Positions 45,420 to 54,697 of a stretch of 54,697 nucleotides of DNA are shown here, in pieces. Source of the DNA: Peptostreptococcaceae bacterium (GTDB lineage Bacteria > Bacillota > Clostridia > Peptostreptococcales > Peptostreptococcaceae); NCBI GenBank assembly GCA_025210335.1, contig JAOARY010000074.1, positions 1-54,697 on the forward strand, read 5' to 3'. The notes beneath the pieces were generated by a model, which did no database searches, was not told the origin of the DNA, and saw nothing but the letters and a program-made list of their open reading frames with translations. Both the position numbers and the translations under genes were made by a program. Position 1 is the stretch's first letter. Each line of letters opens with the position of its first letter.

Positions 45420-47597
45420 TTGAATGCAAATAATATATTAAAAAAATATTTTGGTTATGATAGTTTTAGAAAAGGACAAGAAGAGATAATAACTAAAATA
45501 GTAGAAAAAAACGACACTTTAGCTATAATGCCAACTGGTGGAGGAAAATCTATTTGTTATCAAATTTCATCACTTATGTTAGATGGAATAACGATTGTAA
45601 TATCTCCGCTTATATCACTTATGAAAGATCAAGTAGATTCCATAAATGAAAATGGAATAAAAGCTTATTATATAAATAGTTCATTAGATAATTTTGAAAT
45701 ACAAGATATATTAAATGAAGCAAATATGGGGAATGTAAAGATTCTTTATATAGCACCAGAAAGACTTAAATCAAATGAATTTATATCTCAGATAAAGAAT
45801 TTAAATATATCCCAAATTGCAATAGATGAGGCACATTGTGTATCTCAGTGGGGACATGATTTTAGACCGAGTTATACTGATATAAGAAATTTTATTGATA
45901 TTATAAATTCAAATCCTGTTGTAAGTGCATTTACTGCAACAGCTACAAAGGAAGTAAAGGAAGATATAGTAAAGATACTTAAATTAAAAAATCCAAAAGT
46001 ATATAGTTTTGGATTTGATAGAGAGAATTTGAGTATAGAGGTGTTAAAAGGAATCAATAAAAAGAATTATATTTTGGATTATGTAAAGAATAATAAGGAT
46101 AAGTCAGGAATAATTTATTGTGCGACTAGAAAAGAAGTTGAAAGTATTAGTGAAATTCTAAATTCAAATCATTATGATGTTACAAAATATCATGGTGGGC
46201 TTAATAATTTAGAAAGACAAACAAATCAAGAGGATTTTGTTTATGATAGAAAATCAATTATGGTAGCAACTAATGCATTTGGTATGGGTATTGATAAACC
46301 TGATATTAGATATATTATCCACAATAATTTACCTTCAAATATAGAAGCTTACTATCAAGAAATAGGAAGGGCTGGAAGAGATAATTTAGATAGTGAATGT
46401 ATACTCTTATACGATTCTAAAGATATTGTATTACAAAAATACTTAATAGAATCAAGTATATCTAATCCACTAAGACAAGAAGATCAGTTTAAAAAATTAA
46501 AATTTATGAATGAATTTGTTCATAGCGTAGATTGTTATAAGAAATATATATTAGATTATTTTGGTCAAGATGATTTTACTAAATGCAATAATTGTAGTAA
46601 TTGTAATGAAGATTATGAAGTTATAGATAGAACAATGGATGCAAAGAAGGTTTTATCTTGTATATATAGAATGAAAAAACCTTATGGAGTTAATATGATC
46701 ATAGATGTATTAAGAGGATCTAAAAATAAAAAGGTATTTGATTTTAATTTAGAAAAACTTAGTACTTACAATATAATGAATGATTATTCCAAGGAAGATT
46801 TAAAAGAATTTATCAATATACTTCTATCTTTAAAATATTTAGAACAAACTAATTCTAAGTTTCCAACAGTGTTTTTGAACCAAATATCAATAGATATATT
46901 AAAAGGAAATATGGAAGTTTTGATAAAGCAAAAGCTTAAAAAAGAAATTGTTCTTGAAGAAAATAATTCATTACTGGATATATTAAAAGGAATTAGAATG
47001 GAAGTAGCAAGGGAGAATAAAGTACCGCCATATATGATTTTTTCAGATATATCTTTAAAGGATATGTCCATAAAATTACCTGTTGATGAAGCAGAATTTT
47101 TGGAGATTAATGGTGTTGGAGAACAAAAGCTACAAAAATATAAAGATAAATTCTTACCAGTTATAAATAAATATATAGAAGATAATGAAATAGATTGTAG
47201 CTTCAAAGATGAAATGAAGATAAAAAATATAAAAACAACTAATCCTAAAAAAGAAAAAAAGAGTGATGGGAAGAAACAAAAGGCTTTTGAATTTTATTTA
47301 AATGAGTTAAAAACAAAAGATTTTTATTCGGTAATAGAGGAGTATCAAATACAAGAAAGAACTTTATTTAATCATATATTCACTTATTTTAAAGAATATG
47401 GTGAGATTGATTTTGATATAGATTTTAAAGATTTGTATACAGATGAAGAACAAAGCTTGATTCTTGATGTTATTGATAAGATTGGGTTTGAAAAATTAAG
47501 ACCTATAAAGGAAGAACTTGAGAAATTAAATTATGATATAGAATATCCAAAAATCCAAGCTGTAATAGCAAAGGAATTTTATATAAAAAAGAAGTAA
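45420..47597 (+). CDS. recQ: ATP-dependent DNA helicase RecQ
   Basis: 725 residues from TTG 45420 behind AAAGGAG. Motif I TGGGKSICYQ (about 38-47), DEAH box IDEAHCVSQWGHDFRPSY (about 138-155), motif VI QEIGRAGRD (about 316-324), zinc-binding Cys set CNNCSNC (about 390-396), an HRDC-like region near 515-585, and a C-terminal helix-turn-helix tail (about 625-725). Unwinds 3'-5' in recombination and repair. Its position just after sbcDC and the cold-shock gene suggests a repair cluster, though it is transcribed separately. Confidence 0.95.
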   Translation: MNANNILKKYFGYDSFRKGQEEIITKIVEKNDTLAIMPTGGGKSICYQISSLMLDGITIVISPLISLMKDQVDSINENGIKAYYINSSLDNFEIQDILNEANMGNVKILYIAPERLKSNEFISQIKNLNISQIAIDEAHCVSQWGHDFRPSYTDIRNFIDIINSNPVVSAFTATATKEVKEDIVKILKLKNPKVYSFGFDRENLSIEVLKGINKKNYILDYVKNNKDKSGIIYCATRKEVESISEILNSNHYDVTKYHGGLNNLERQTNQEDFVYDRKSIMVATNAFGMGIDKPDIRYIIHNNLPSNIEAYYQEIGRAGRDNLDSECILLYDSKDIVLQKYLIESSISNPLRQEDQFKKLKFMNEFVHSVDCYKKYILDYFGQDDFTKCNNCSNCNEDYEVIDRTMDAKKVLSCIYRMKKPYGVNMIIDVLRGSKNKKVFDFNLEKLSTYNIMNDYSKEDLKEFINILLSLKYLEQTNSKFPTVFLNQISIDILKGNMEVLIKQKLKKEIVLEENNSLLDILKGIRMEVARENKVPPYMIFSDISLKDMSIKLPVDEAEFLEINGVGEQKLQKYKDKFLPVINKYIEDNEIDCSFKDEMKIKNIKTTNPKKEKKSDGKKQKAFEFYLNELKTKDFYSVIEEYQIQERTLFNHIFTYFKEYGEIDFDIDFKDLYTDEEQSLILDVIDKIGFEKLRPIKEELEKLNYDIEYPKIQAVIAKEFYIKKK

Positions 47598-47606
47598 GAT
47601 ATTATT

Positions 47607-47640
47607 AGTTCAATGATTATTAAATCATTGAACTTTATTT
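47607..47640 (+). terminator. Terminator after recQ
   Basis: AGTTCAATGATT (47607-47618) pairs perfectly with AATCATTGAACT (47623-47634), 4-base loop, T-rich tail. Confidence 0.85.
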
Positions 47641-47709
47641 TATATTTTATTAAAAAATAGCTAATAAATTTATTTATAAGCTTAAGAAAAATATTTTAGG
47701 GGTGGGATT

Positions 47710-48327
47710 TTGTTTCTTTATAAGCTTAAAAAAGAAGAGTTTGAATATAGCGTAGAAGAATTTTCAAAAGGCTTTTATGATGATTTACTTTATAAAATAA
47801 TAGAAGAAGATGATGATAAAAGAGCTAAAGCTATAAGATATTTTTTTAAGATTTATATCAAATTATTTTGGAAATATCATGGCGTATATGCAGATTCTAA
47901 TAACAAAAAAGCAGTTGTTTTGATATGCAAAAGAACAAGTAAAAAAGAAGATTTTAAATTATTTTTTAAAACAAAAATAGCATTGTTTAAATCTCTAAGA
48001 TTAATAAGTATCATGGGGTTAAAAAAATATATAAGAGCTAGAAAAATTTTAGATAGTATGGATTCTTCTTGGATAGATGAATTTGTGCATAAGGATTTTA
48101 TTCATATTGATCTAATTGTGGTAAAGAAGGAATATCAAAAACAAGGGATAGGAAGTTTTGTAATCAAAAATATATTAGATTATGCAAAGCAAAATAATTT
48201 AGTAGTAACTTTAGAGACCCAAAGTCCATATAATAAATCATTGTATGAAAAATTAGGATTTAGATGTGTAGGACACCATAGTGAATATAATCTTACAAAT
48301 TATTTTATGGTTAGTGAAATTGATTGA
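47710..48327 (+). CDS. GNAT family N-acetyltransferase
   Basis: 205 residues from TTG 47710 behind AGGGGTGGG. The acetyl-CoA-binding core is at the C-terminal half: HIDLIVVKKEYQKQGIGSFV (about 135-154), which holds the QxxGxG/A loop, followed by LETQSPYNKSLYEKLGF. The N-terminal half is a longer, basic helical region. Acceptor substrate unknown. It is convergent with the exporter operon and shares a bidirectional terminator with it. Confidence 0.88.
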   Translation: MFLYKLKKEEFEYSVEEFSKGFYDDLLYKIIEEDDDKRAKAIRYFFKIYIKLFWKYHGVYADSNNKKAVVLICKRTSKKEDFKLFFKTKIALFKSLRLISIMGLKKYIRARKILDSMDSSWIDEFVHKDFIHIDLIVVKKEYQKQGIGSFVIKNILDYAKQNNLVVTLETQSPYNKSLYEKLGFRCVGHHSEYNLTNYFMVSEID

Positions 48328-48335
48328 TAATAAAA

Positions 48336-48376
48336 ACAAAAAACACTTAGCAAAAATTTTAGCTAAGTGTTTTTTT
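48336..48376. terminator. Bidirectional terminator (GNAT / ABC exporter)
   Basis: AAACACTTAGC (48341-48351) and GCTAAGTGTTT (48362-48372), 10-base loop, A/T runs on both sides. The exporter permease stop codon lies in the loop. Confidence 0.9.
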
Positions 48377-49480
48377 GAATTTAATAGATGCTAAAAATAA
48401 AAGTACAAATGTTATTATACTAAGATTTAATATATCGAATCTCAAATTAATAAGTGTAGAATTTTTTAGAATTATGCCTCTTAAAATATTAAGAAAATAA
48501 GTAAGCGGAATTACATTTCCAAGCATCTTAATAGGAGCAATCATTTCTTCTCTTGGAAAAACAAATCCTGAAAGCAACACACTTGGTAAAATTATTATTA
48601 TAGACATTTGCATAGCTTGTCCTTGTGTTTTTGCAACAGTTGATATTAACATACCTATTGATAAAGAACAGATTACAAATAATAAACCAAGACCTAAAAG
48701 TAAAAATAAATTACCTCTTATAGGAACATCAAACCAAAATGTACCAAAACTTAGAGCTATAAGAAAATCTATACTTCCAATCAATATATAAGGAACCATT
48801 TTTCCTAAAATTAATTCTAATGATTTAATAGGTGTTACAATAAGTAATTCCATTGTTCCATTTTCCTTTTCTCGAACCAAAGAAAATGCTGTAAGCATAA
48901 CGGTTATATTTTGCATTATAAGTCCAATGAGTCCTGGTATTGTAAAATTGGAGCTCTTTAGATTAGGGTTATAATACACCTTTGGTCTTATATCTATTTG
49001 ATTAATGTTTGATAGTAGCTTTTTATTTTTAGTAACTATTTTAAAATTATAATCTTGAATTATCAAAAGACCACTTTGTAAAGCAGTTTTTGCAGTTGTA
49101 GGATCAACCCCATCTATTATAAACTGAATACTTTTATTTAGATTTTTTTTATAAAAGCCTTTTGGAATTATAAGCCCTGCTTTTATTTTATTTTCCTTTA
49201 TCATAATTTCTAAATCATCTATATTTTTTAGATAATTATCCACAATAAAATAATTTGAAGTCTTAAACTTATCAACAAGCTCTTTACTATTTGAGGTCTT
49301 GTCCATATCCAAAATAGCGATTTTTATATTGGATAAATCACTGTTTACCGCGTAACCAAATAACAATATGAACATCAAAGGCATCATTATTGCGATGATA
49401 AGACTGGGTTTATCTCTTTTTATGTGGATAAATTCTTTTTTTACTATTGCAAAAAATCTAGTAAAATTCATTTTATTCAC
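48359..49480 (-). CDS. ABC-2 type exporter permease
   Basis: 373 residues: one N-terminal membrane segment (about 25-45), a large extracytoplasmic domain (50-185), then five C-terminal segments (from about 190), the layout of YhhJ/YbhR-type ABC-2 permeases. Contains the family stretch FTIPGLIGLIMQNITVMLTA and VREKENGTMELLIVTPI. Exports drugs or an unknown compound. Its start overlaps the ATPase gene by 8 bp, so it is coupled to it. Confidence 0.92.
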   Translation of the reverse strand: MNKMNFTRFFAIVKKEFIHIKRDKPSLIIAIMMPLMFILLFGYAVNSDLSNIKIAILDMDKTSNSKELVDKFKTSNYFIVDNYLKNIDDLEIMIKENKIKAGLIIPKGFYKKNLNKSIQFIIDGVDPTTAKTALQSGLLIIQDYNFKIVTKNKKLLSNINQIDIRPKVYYNPNLKSSNFTIPGLIGLIMQNITVMLTAFSLVREKENGTMELLIVTPIKSLELILGKMVPYILIGSIDFLIALSFGTFWFDVPIRGNLFLLLGLGLLFVICSLSIGMLISTVAKTQGQAMQMSIIIILPSVLLSGFVFPREEMIAPIKMLGNVIPLTYFLNILRGIILKNSTLINLRFDILNLSIITFVLLFLASIKFKKTLS

Positions 49481-50258
49481 CTTCTTTAAAAAATTTTAAA
49501 TCAGTAAATGAACTATTTACAGATATATCTGAGTGTTGTTTTGAGTACTTTATAAATAAATCTTCTAAATTAGATACATTATGTTCTTTGATAAGTTCAG
49601 TGGGATTACCTTGACCAATTATTTGACCTTTAAATAAAAAGACTACTTCATCACAAGTTAAAGCCTCATCCATATAGTGAGTTGTTACAAGTATTGTTAT
49701 ACCTTCTTTAGATAAATCATATATTATACTCCAAAACAATCTTCTTGATACAGGGTCAACTGCGGATGTCGGTTCATCTAAAATCAAAATTTTTGGTTTA
49801 TGAATAATTGAACATCCAAGAGCTAATCGTTGTTTTAGCCCTCCTGAAAGATTTTTGGCTAATGTATTTTTTTTATCTTCTAAAGATGATAGCTTTAGAA
49901 TTTTTTCTATTCTATCTTTCTTTATTGATTTATCTATTTTATATATTTCACTATAAAATCTTAGATTTTCTAATACGGTCAAATCATTATAAAGACTAAA
50001 TTTTTGAGACATATAACCTATATTTTCTTTTATTTTTTCACTATCTTTTACAACATCCATATCCATAACAAATGCATTTCCAAAGCTTGGCTCTAATATT
50101 GCACAGATGATTCTAATTAAAGTGGACTTACCAGCACCATTGGGGCCTAAGATTCCAAAGATTTGTCCTTCTTCAATATTTAAATTAATACCTTTAAGAG
50201 CGTAAAAATCATCAAAATTCTTTTTTATATTATTTATTGTTATTATATAATTAGACAT
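49473..50258 (-). CDS. ABC exporter ATPase subunit
   Basis: 261 residues. Walker A GPNGAGKST (about 37-45), signature LSGGLKQRLALG (about 138-149), Walker B ILILDEPTSAVD (about 157-168) and the switch His in VTTHYMDEA. Drives the ABC-2 permease. The start directly abuts the stop of the membrane-fusion gene (spacing zero), so the three genes are one operon. Confidence 0.95.
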   Translation of the reverse strand: MSNYIITINNIKKNFDDFYALKGINLNIEEGQIFGILGPNGAGKSTLIRIICAILEPSFGNAFVMDMDVVKDSEKIKENIGYMSQKFSLYNDLTVLENLRFYSEIYKIDKSIKKDRIEKILKLSSLEDKKNTLAKNLSGGLKQRLALGCSIIHKPKILILDEPTSAVDPVSRRLFWSIIYDLSKEGITILVTTHYMDEALTCDEVVFLFKGQIIGQGNPTELIKEHNVSNLEDLFIKYSKQHSDISVNSSFTDLKFFKEGE

Positions 50259-51263
50259 TTATTTATTCCTTTCAAGTTGCAAATCAATTAATTGACCAGA
50301 TTTTAAATCTTCATTTATTTTAACTTTTATTTTAAAGACCACTTCTTGTTTGTTTTCTTTTGATTCTATATTTTTTGGAGTGAATTCACCATAAGAAGAT
50401 ATATAAATAACTTCGCCTTCTAAATCTTTGTCTTTATAATCCAATTTAAGCTTTAATTTATCACCCAAATTTATTTTTGAAAGATTTTTTTCTTCTATAT
50501 AAAAATAAGTATATAAAGAAGATAAATCATTTATTGTGGCGAAATGAGAATAAGCAGTTATATATTCTCCTTCATCAAAATTAAGACTTTCAATTATGCC
50601 ATCTTTGGTTGCTATTATATTTTCTTTAGACAAATCAAAATTAAGACTTTCAAGTTCATAATAAGCTTTTTCATATCTAGCTTGTGAGATATTTACTTCT
50701 TCTTTAGTTGAACCAAGAATCAATAAATTAAGATCATGATTTAGATATTTTAAATTTTCCTTTGCTTGTTTTAGATTATAATAATCATTATCTTTTTTAA
50801 GACTAGTATTATCGTATACATCTTTTGATATGCTACCATTTTCAAAAAGTATTTTATTTTGTTCATATAAATTAAGCGAGTAATCGTAATTTTTTTGTAA
50901 TTGTTCTATAATGGTATTTTGTTGTTCAATTTTTGTTCTTATTTTTCTTATTTCATCTTTTTTAATAGGATTTTTCGTTTTTTCTAAGGCATTTGAGGCT
51001 TCTTTTAAATTAGCTTCTAATTTGTTCTTTTGTATTTTTAATTTGGTTGTATCTATTATTGCAAGTATTTGACCTTTTTTTACTTTATCTCCTTCTTGTA
51101 CGTAGACTTTATTTAGCATTCCACCTAATTCACTACTGATATCAATTTTATTTGAATCAATTATCCCCGTATAAATATTATCATTTTGAGTAGAACAGGA
51201 GCTCAATAAGATTATTATCATAAAGCTTAATAAGATTATTTTTGATTTTTGCACAATAATCAC
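50259..51263 (-). CDS. HlyD-type membrane fusion lipoprotein of the exporter
   Basis: 334 residues from GTG 51263; an in-frame GTG at 51254 is an alternative and has the better spaced purine tract. Lipoprotein signal with LLSSC. Lipoyl-like part with VQEGDKVKKGQILAIID (about 55-71), a long coiled-coil hairpin (75-185), and a beta-barrel end. In Gram-positives such adaptors form the outer part of YbhG/YbhFSR-like exporters without an outer-membrane channel. First gene of the operon. Confidence 0.88.
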   Translation of the reverse strand: MIIVQKSKIILLSFMIIILLSSCSTQNDNIYTGIIDSNKIDISSELGGMLNKVYVQEGDKVKKGQILAIIDTTKLKIQKNKLEANLKEASNALEKTKNPIKKDEIRKIRTKIEQQNTIIEQLQKNYDYSLNLYEQNKILFENGSISKDVYDNTSLKKDNDYYNLKQAKENLKYLNHDLNLLILGSTKEEVNISQARYEKAYYELESLNFDLSKENIIATKDGIIESLNFDEGEYITAYSHFATINDLSSLYTYFYIEEKNLSKINLGDKLKLKLDYKDKDLEGEVIYISSYGEFTPKNIESKENKQEVVFKIKVKINEDLKSGQLIDLQLERNK

Positions 51264-51567
51264 TTCTTTCTTTAGTTTATTTAATATAGTTATTATATCC
51301 TTTTTCTATATGTTTTAAAATTTATTAAAAATGTAAAAAATACTACTTGATTGGTTTAAATGGATTAATTAAAATAATATTATTATTGAGCTTTTAATAT
51401 ATTTATATAACTGAGTATTTTAAGTATTTAATTAAATTTGATTTATTAATTTTGAAAATAATTTATAAATTATTCTTATGAAAAAGTAAATTATAAGATA
51501 TAATATAAAAGAGGGAAATAGATAATGAAAATCATTATTTTCTATAGACATAAATGGAGGTGTTATT
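51264..51567. other. Divergent intergenic region (exporter / PAQR gene)
   Basis: About 300 A/T-rich bases between divergent genes; must carry both promoters. No gene or clear operator recognised. Confidence 0.4.
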
Positions 51568-52230
51568 TTGACTAAGAATCAAGAACTTTTATCAAAGAGA
51601 TATTCTATTGGCGAAGAAATTGCAAATAGTATAACTCATGGGCTAGGTGTTGTCTTTAGTATAGTTGCACTTACTATACTTTTAGTATATTCAATTTGGA
51701 AAAAGAATGTATCAGCCATTGTTGGATTTAGTATATATGGAGTTTCATCAATATGTTTATATACTTTTTCTACCTTATATCATAGTTTTAGAAAAGAAAA
51801 ACTAAAAAAGATTTTTAGAATATTTGACCATTCTTCTATATTTTTATACATAGCAGGATGCTATACTCCAATAGCACTTTTGGTTATGGATGGAGCTTGG
51901 AGAATTGGAATACTTGTTTCAGTATGGGCGATTGCTATATTTGGAATAGTATTTAAAGCAATAAATCATAATAAATTTGATAAATATAAAGCTTTTTCAA
52001 CATCTTTATATGTACTTATGGGATGGATTGTGGTTATAGCGATAAAACCTATGATGGCAAATGCACCAAAAGGATTTTTATTATGGTTATTAGCTGGTGG
52101 AATTGTATATACTTTAGGGACTATTTTTTATTCATTTAAAAAAATTCCATATAATCATGCTATATGGCATGGATTTGTACTTGCGGGAAGTGTATTACAA
52201 TTTTGTGGTATATTAATATATTTAGCTTAA
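51568..52230 (+). CDS. Hemolysin III / PAQR family membrane protein
   Basis: 220 residues from TTG 51568 behind GGAGGTG. Seven membrane segments. Metal-site motifs of the bacterial YqfA/HlyIII group: EEIANSITHGLG (11-22), STLYHSF (about 66-72) and DHSSIFLYIAGCYTP (about 86-100), plus PYNHAIWHGFVLAGS near the end with the two His. Role in bacteria is unclear; linked to membrane lipid homeostasis, and often labelled a hemolysin. Confidence 0.95.
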   Translation: MTKNQELLSKRYSIGEEIANSITHGLGVVFSIVALTILLVYSIWKKNVSAIVGFSIYGVSSICLYTFSTLYHSFRKEKLKKIFRIFDHSSIFLYIAGCYTPIALLVMDGAWRIGILVSVWAIAIFGIVFKAINHNKFDKYKAFSTSLYVLMGWIVVIAIKPMMANAPKGFLLWLLAGGIVYTLGTIFYSFKKIPYNHAIWHGFVLAGSVLQFCGILIYLA

Positions 52231-52233
52231 GCT

Positions 52234-52292
52234 TTTAAAAGAGTTTAAAAATAAATATAAAACTTAACATAATCTTTAAAAAACCTCTTTTA
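52234..52292 (+). terminator. Terminator after the PAQR gene
   Basis: AAAAGAG-TTT (about 52236-52246) pairs with AAA-CTCTTTT (about 52280-52291) across a long loop, T-rich tail. Confidence 0.55.
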
Positions 52293-52352
52293 TTTTAATA
52301 TATAATCTATTTAGAAATAGGTCTATAATATTATTTTAAAAGAGGTGTTTTT

Positions 52353-54329
52353 GTGCTGAAAAATCTTAAAATATCAAGGATATTAACTATTGGTATAGTT
52401 ATTATAACTTTATTGATTTCATTTTTGACTTATAATTTTTATATTAATATGAAATATTTAGTGAATATTCAAATCCAAAATATAAAGACTTTGGATAATT
52501 TAAATATTTCAATATTAAATATGAGTAAAAATGATAAGGAGTTTTTGGTAAATGAATCAAATAATATAGTTTTTTATGATACTAAAAGAAGTTTTTATAT
52601 TGATTATTTCAAAATGAATTATAATAAAGCAAAGAAAGAACTTGATTATATAAAAAAATTTAGTGATCAAGAAGCATTTGAGCAATTAAATAAGGATTTA
52701 AATGATTATAATCAAAATTTTTTAAGATTAGTAAATTTGAAATTAAAAAGAGGTTTTAAGGATTTTGGATACATAGGAGAATTAAGAAAGTCAGTACATA
52801 ATATAGAGGATTATTTGAATAATATAAATAACAAGGATTTAAAAATAATAATGTTACAGCTTAGAAGAAATGAAAAAGATTATTTACTAAGAAGAGATTT
52901 TTATTATAAAGAAAAACTTATAAATAATTCTAATTTATTTTTAAATATAATCAATTCATCTGATATAAATATATTAAAACAAAATGAATTGAAAGAGCTT
53001 TTAAAAAATTATAAAAATTCATTTTTGAAGGTTGTAGAAATTGATAAAGAAATTGGATTTAGTCAAAATGAAGGAATAAAAGGAGAATATAAAAAATCAT
53101 TAAAAGATGCAATAGTTAGTATTGAGACTTTGAATAAAAAACTTTCAAAAGAAATAAACGAAGAGATAGATAAACATTTATTTTTGACTATATTGTTATC
53201 ATTTTTTATAATTTTATCTATAATATTTATATTTTTGAATATTAAAATAAGAGTACTAAAACCAATTAAACATGCTAATTTACTTTTAAAAGATTTAAGT
53301 TCAAAAGATGGAGATTTAAATACTAAGATTTATTTTGAAGAAAAAAATGAAATGGGACAATTGAGAAAATCTATCCAAATATTTATAGATAAAATAAGAA
53401 TTATAGTTAAGAATGTTATTGAAAATACTATATACATACATGATTCTTCAAATAATTTAAGAAAAGCTTTGGAAAATGCAAATCAAAATATAGAAATAAT
53501 TGCAGATGAATCAAATCAAATATCTTGTGAGCTTGAAAATATAAAAGAAGAGATAAATAATACATCTATAAAAATAAAAGATTTATCAAATAGTGCAATT
53601 ACTATTTTTGATAAATCAGCAATAATGCAAGATGATTCAAAAAATATAATAAATCATGTGGATATAGGAGATCAAAAACTATCTATGGTTATTGATTATA
53701 TATTGGAAATAAAAAACAATTCAAATGTAGTTGTAAAGTCGATATCAGAGTTAAAAGAAAAATCAGTTGATATAAAAGAAATTGTACAGATAATTAAAGC
53801 GATAACTAAAAAGACAAATTTGCTAGCACTTAATGCTTCTATAGAAGCAGCAAGAGCTGGTGATGCTGGTAGAGGATTTTCAGTTGTAGCTAATGAGATA
53901 AGAGATCTTGCAAATCAAAGTGATTTGTTTGCTCAAAACATAAATGATATTGTAGAAGACATAAATTTAAATATAAATAATACTAATAATGAGATAATAA
54001 ATGAAGCAAGGTTAGTTGATAAAACTGTTAGTATTTCGAATGAGGCAAAATTAGAATTTGAAAATATAAAAAAGGATATAAATAATATTGCAAGAGAAAT
54101 AAAAATTATAAAGAATTTATCTGATTTGCAAGCAAAAACTAATTTAGAAATATCAAATGCATTTAAAGATATAGAAAACTCCGTTGAGAATAATACTAAT
54201 AACTCAATTGAAATATCATCTAATATTACAGATCAAGTATCTATATTTGAAGAAATTGAAGCTAGCTTGATAGAGTTAAATAAAATTGCAGATAGGTTGA
54301 AATTACAAACAAATAAGTTTATAGTCTAA
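52353..54329 (+). CDS. Methyl-accepting chemotaxis protein (helical sensor)
   Basis: 658 residues from GTG 52353 behind AGAGGTG. Membrane segments at about 10-30 and 275-297. The extracytoplasmic part between them is wholly helical, with two related halves (Ile/Asn/Lys-rich, e.g. [20 protein letters not shown]), as in helical-bundle or HBM sensors rather than the dCache sensor of the other receptor. Then HAMP (about 300-355), coiled coil and tip [20 protein letters not shown] near 490-510. Ligand unknown. Single gene with its own strong terminator. Confidence 0.93.
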   Translation: MLKNLKISRILTIGIVIITLLISFLTYNFYINMKYLVNIQIQNIKTLDNLNISILNMSKNDKEFLVNESNNIVFYDTKRSFYIDYFKMNYNKAKKELDYIKKFSDQEAFEQLNKDLNDYNQNFLRLVNLKLKRGFKDFGYIGELRKSVHNIEDYLNNINNKDLKIIMLQLRRNEKDYLLRRDFYYKEKLINNSNLFLNIINSSDINILKQNELKELLKNYKNSFLKVVEIDKEIGFSQNEGIKGEYKKSLKDAIVSIETLNKKLSKEINEEIDKHLFLTILLSFFIILSIIFIFLNIKIRVLKPIKHANLLLKDLSSKDGDLNTKIYFEEKNEMGQLRKSIQIFIDKIRIIVKNVIENTIYIHDSSNNLRKALENANQNIEIIADESNQISCELENIKEEINNTSIKIKDLSNSAITIFDKSAIMQDDSKNIINHVDIGDQKLSMVIDYILEIKNNSNVVVKSISELKEKSVDIKEIVQIIKAITKKTNLLALNASIEAARAGDAGRGFSVVANEIRDLANQSDLFAQNINDIVEDINLNINNTNNEIINEARLVDKTVSISNEAKLEFENIKKDINNIAREIKIIKNLSDLQAKTNLEISNAFKDIENSVENNTNNSIEISSNITDQVSIFEEIEASLIELNKIADRLKLQTNKFIV

Positions 54330-54352
54330 GCTATAAACTTATTTGTTTTTTT
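54307..54352 (+). terminator. Terminator after the second chemoreceptor
   Basis: Perfect 18-bp arms (54307-54324 and 54331-54348) with a 6-base loop that contains the stop codon; T7 follows. The left arm encodes the last residues of the receptor. Confidence 0.92.
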
Positions 54353-54500
54353 ATATTTTTCAAAAATTCAATCAATTCATATGTATTTATATAAATAATA
54401 GAATTACATATGAAATTAATAAATAATTAACATCAAAAGAAAATGGTTTCCTGTGACTAGATACCCATAAAAATGCAAGAAATTATTTTGTTAAAAACTT

Positions 54501-54522
54501 TTTTGCAAGTATACTTGCAAAA
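54501..54522 (+). promoter_or_regulatory. Perfect 22-bp palindrome, probable operator
   Basis: Core GCAAGTATACTTGC flanked by TTTT and AAAA. Its right half forms the -35 element of the promoter below, so a dimeric repressor binding here would block it. Confidence 0.65.
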
Positions 54523-54542
54523 TAAAATATTTTTGGTATACT
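54515..54542 (+). promoter_or_regulatory. Promoter of the YitT-family gene
   Basis: TTGCAA (54515-54520), 16-bp spacer, TATACT (54537-54542), about 60 bp before the start codon. Confidence 0.6.
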
Positions 54543-54600
54543 AAAGGTGAATCAAGAAGATATTAATTTTTTTTATATAAATAAAAAGGTGGTTTATAAG

Positions 54601-54697
54601 TTGAATTTTAAAGCAGAAATAAAAAAATATTTATGGTTAATAATTGCAAGTTATCTTTCTGCCATTGCTATCAATATGTTTTTAGCACCAAATAAGC
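54601..54697 (+). CDS. YitT-family membrane protein (partial, N terminus)
   Basis: Only 32 residues are in the window. TTG 54601 follows AAAGGTGG. The peptide (YLWLIIASYLSAIAINMFLA then PNK) matches the N terminus of YitT/DUF161 membrane proteins, in which a first membrane helix ends in NxFLxPNK. Continues beyond the right edge. Function of the family is not settled. Confidence 0.7.
   Translation, partial: MNFKAEIKKYLWLIIASYLSAIAINMFLAPNK

Overview
The window is very AT-rich (by eye about three quarters A+T), with strong AGGAGG-type ribosome binding sites, many TTG and GTG starts, and intrinsic terminators that end in long T runs. Gene content points to a motile, anaerobic, low-GC Firmicute of class Clostridia. 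It includes a glycyl radical enzyme with its activase, two chemoreceptors, DUF134/DUF5320 proteins, a YuaF/FloT-like flotillin pair and candidate Spo0A boxes. I cannot name the species. No rRNA, tRNA or CRISPR array was recognised.

Layout. The window opens inside the 3' end of an ISL3-family insertion sequence (1-215), followed by a DUF5320-DUF134 operon, a zinc-ribbon protein and a chemoreceptor (to 4.3 kb). Two paralogous secreted S41 peptidases lie on the minus strand (4.3-7.8 kb). A sugar ABC importer operon follows (lipoprotein, two permeases, a GNAT protein, a DUF4091 protein; 8.1-14.0 kb). A dicarboxylate/amino-acid symporter is flanked by the DUF4091 3' end and a decayed second copy of that end. 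Then come a small membrane protein, a VbhA/Fic-type toxin-antitoxin pair, YebC, DUF554, the flotillin pair, a glycyl radical enzyme system and an HD hydrolase (to 26.3 kb).

The most striking region is 26.4-37.7 kb, a defence island. One operon encodes (i) a HAM1/ITPase-like domain fused to a SIR2 NADase-like domain, (ii) a large RdrA-like P-loop ATPase and (iii) a large RdrB-like adenosine deaminase with all metal and catalytic motifs. It ends in its own terminator and is followed by a separate DUF262/DUF1524 (GmrSD-type) nuclease gene. ATPase plus deaminase is the RADAR core. HAM1 plus SIR2 plus deaminase is the logic of the Kongming system, in which a deaminase-derived inosine nucleotide activates a HAM1/SIR2 NADase. 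This locus therefore looks like a RADAR-Kongming hybrid: RdrA/RdrB would make an inosine nucleotide, the HAM1 domain (whose catalytic Asp is replaced by His) would sense it, and the SIR2 domain would destroy NAD+. This is inference from domains and gene order.

After the island come a 1 kb gene-free stretch with two Spo0A-box matches, two small hypothetical proteins, sbcDC, a cold-shock gene with a long leader, recQ, a GNAT protein, an ABC-2 exporter operon (minus strand), a hemolysin III/PAQR protein, a second chemoreceptor, and the start of a YitT-family gene behind a perfect 22-bp palindrome that overlaps its promoter.
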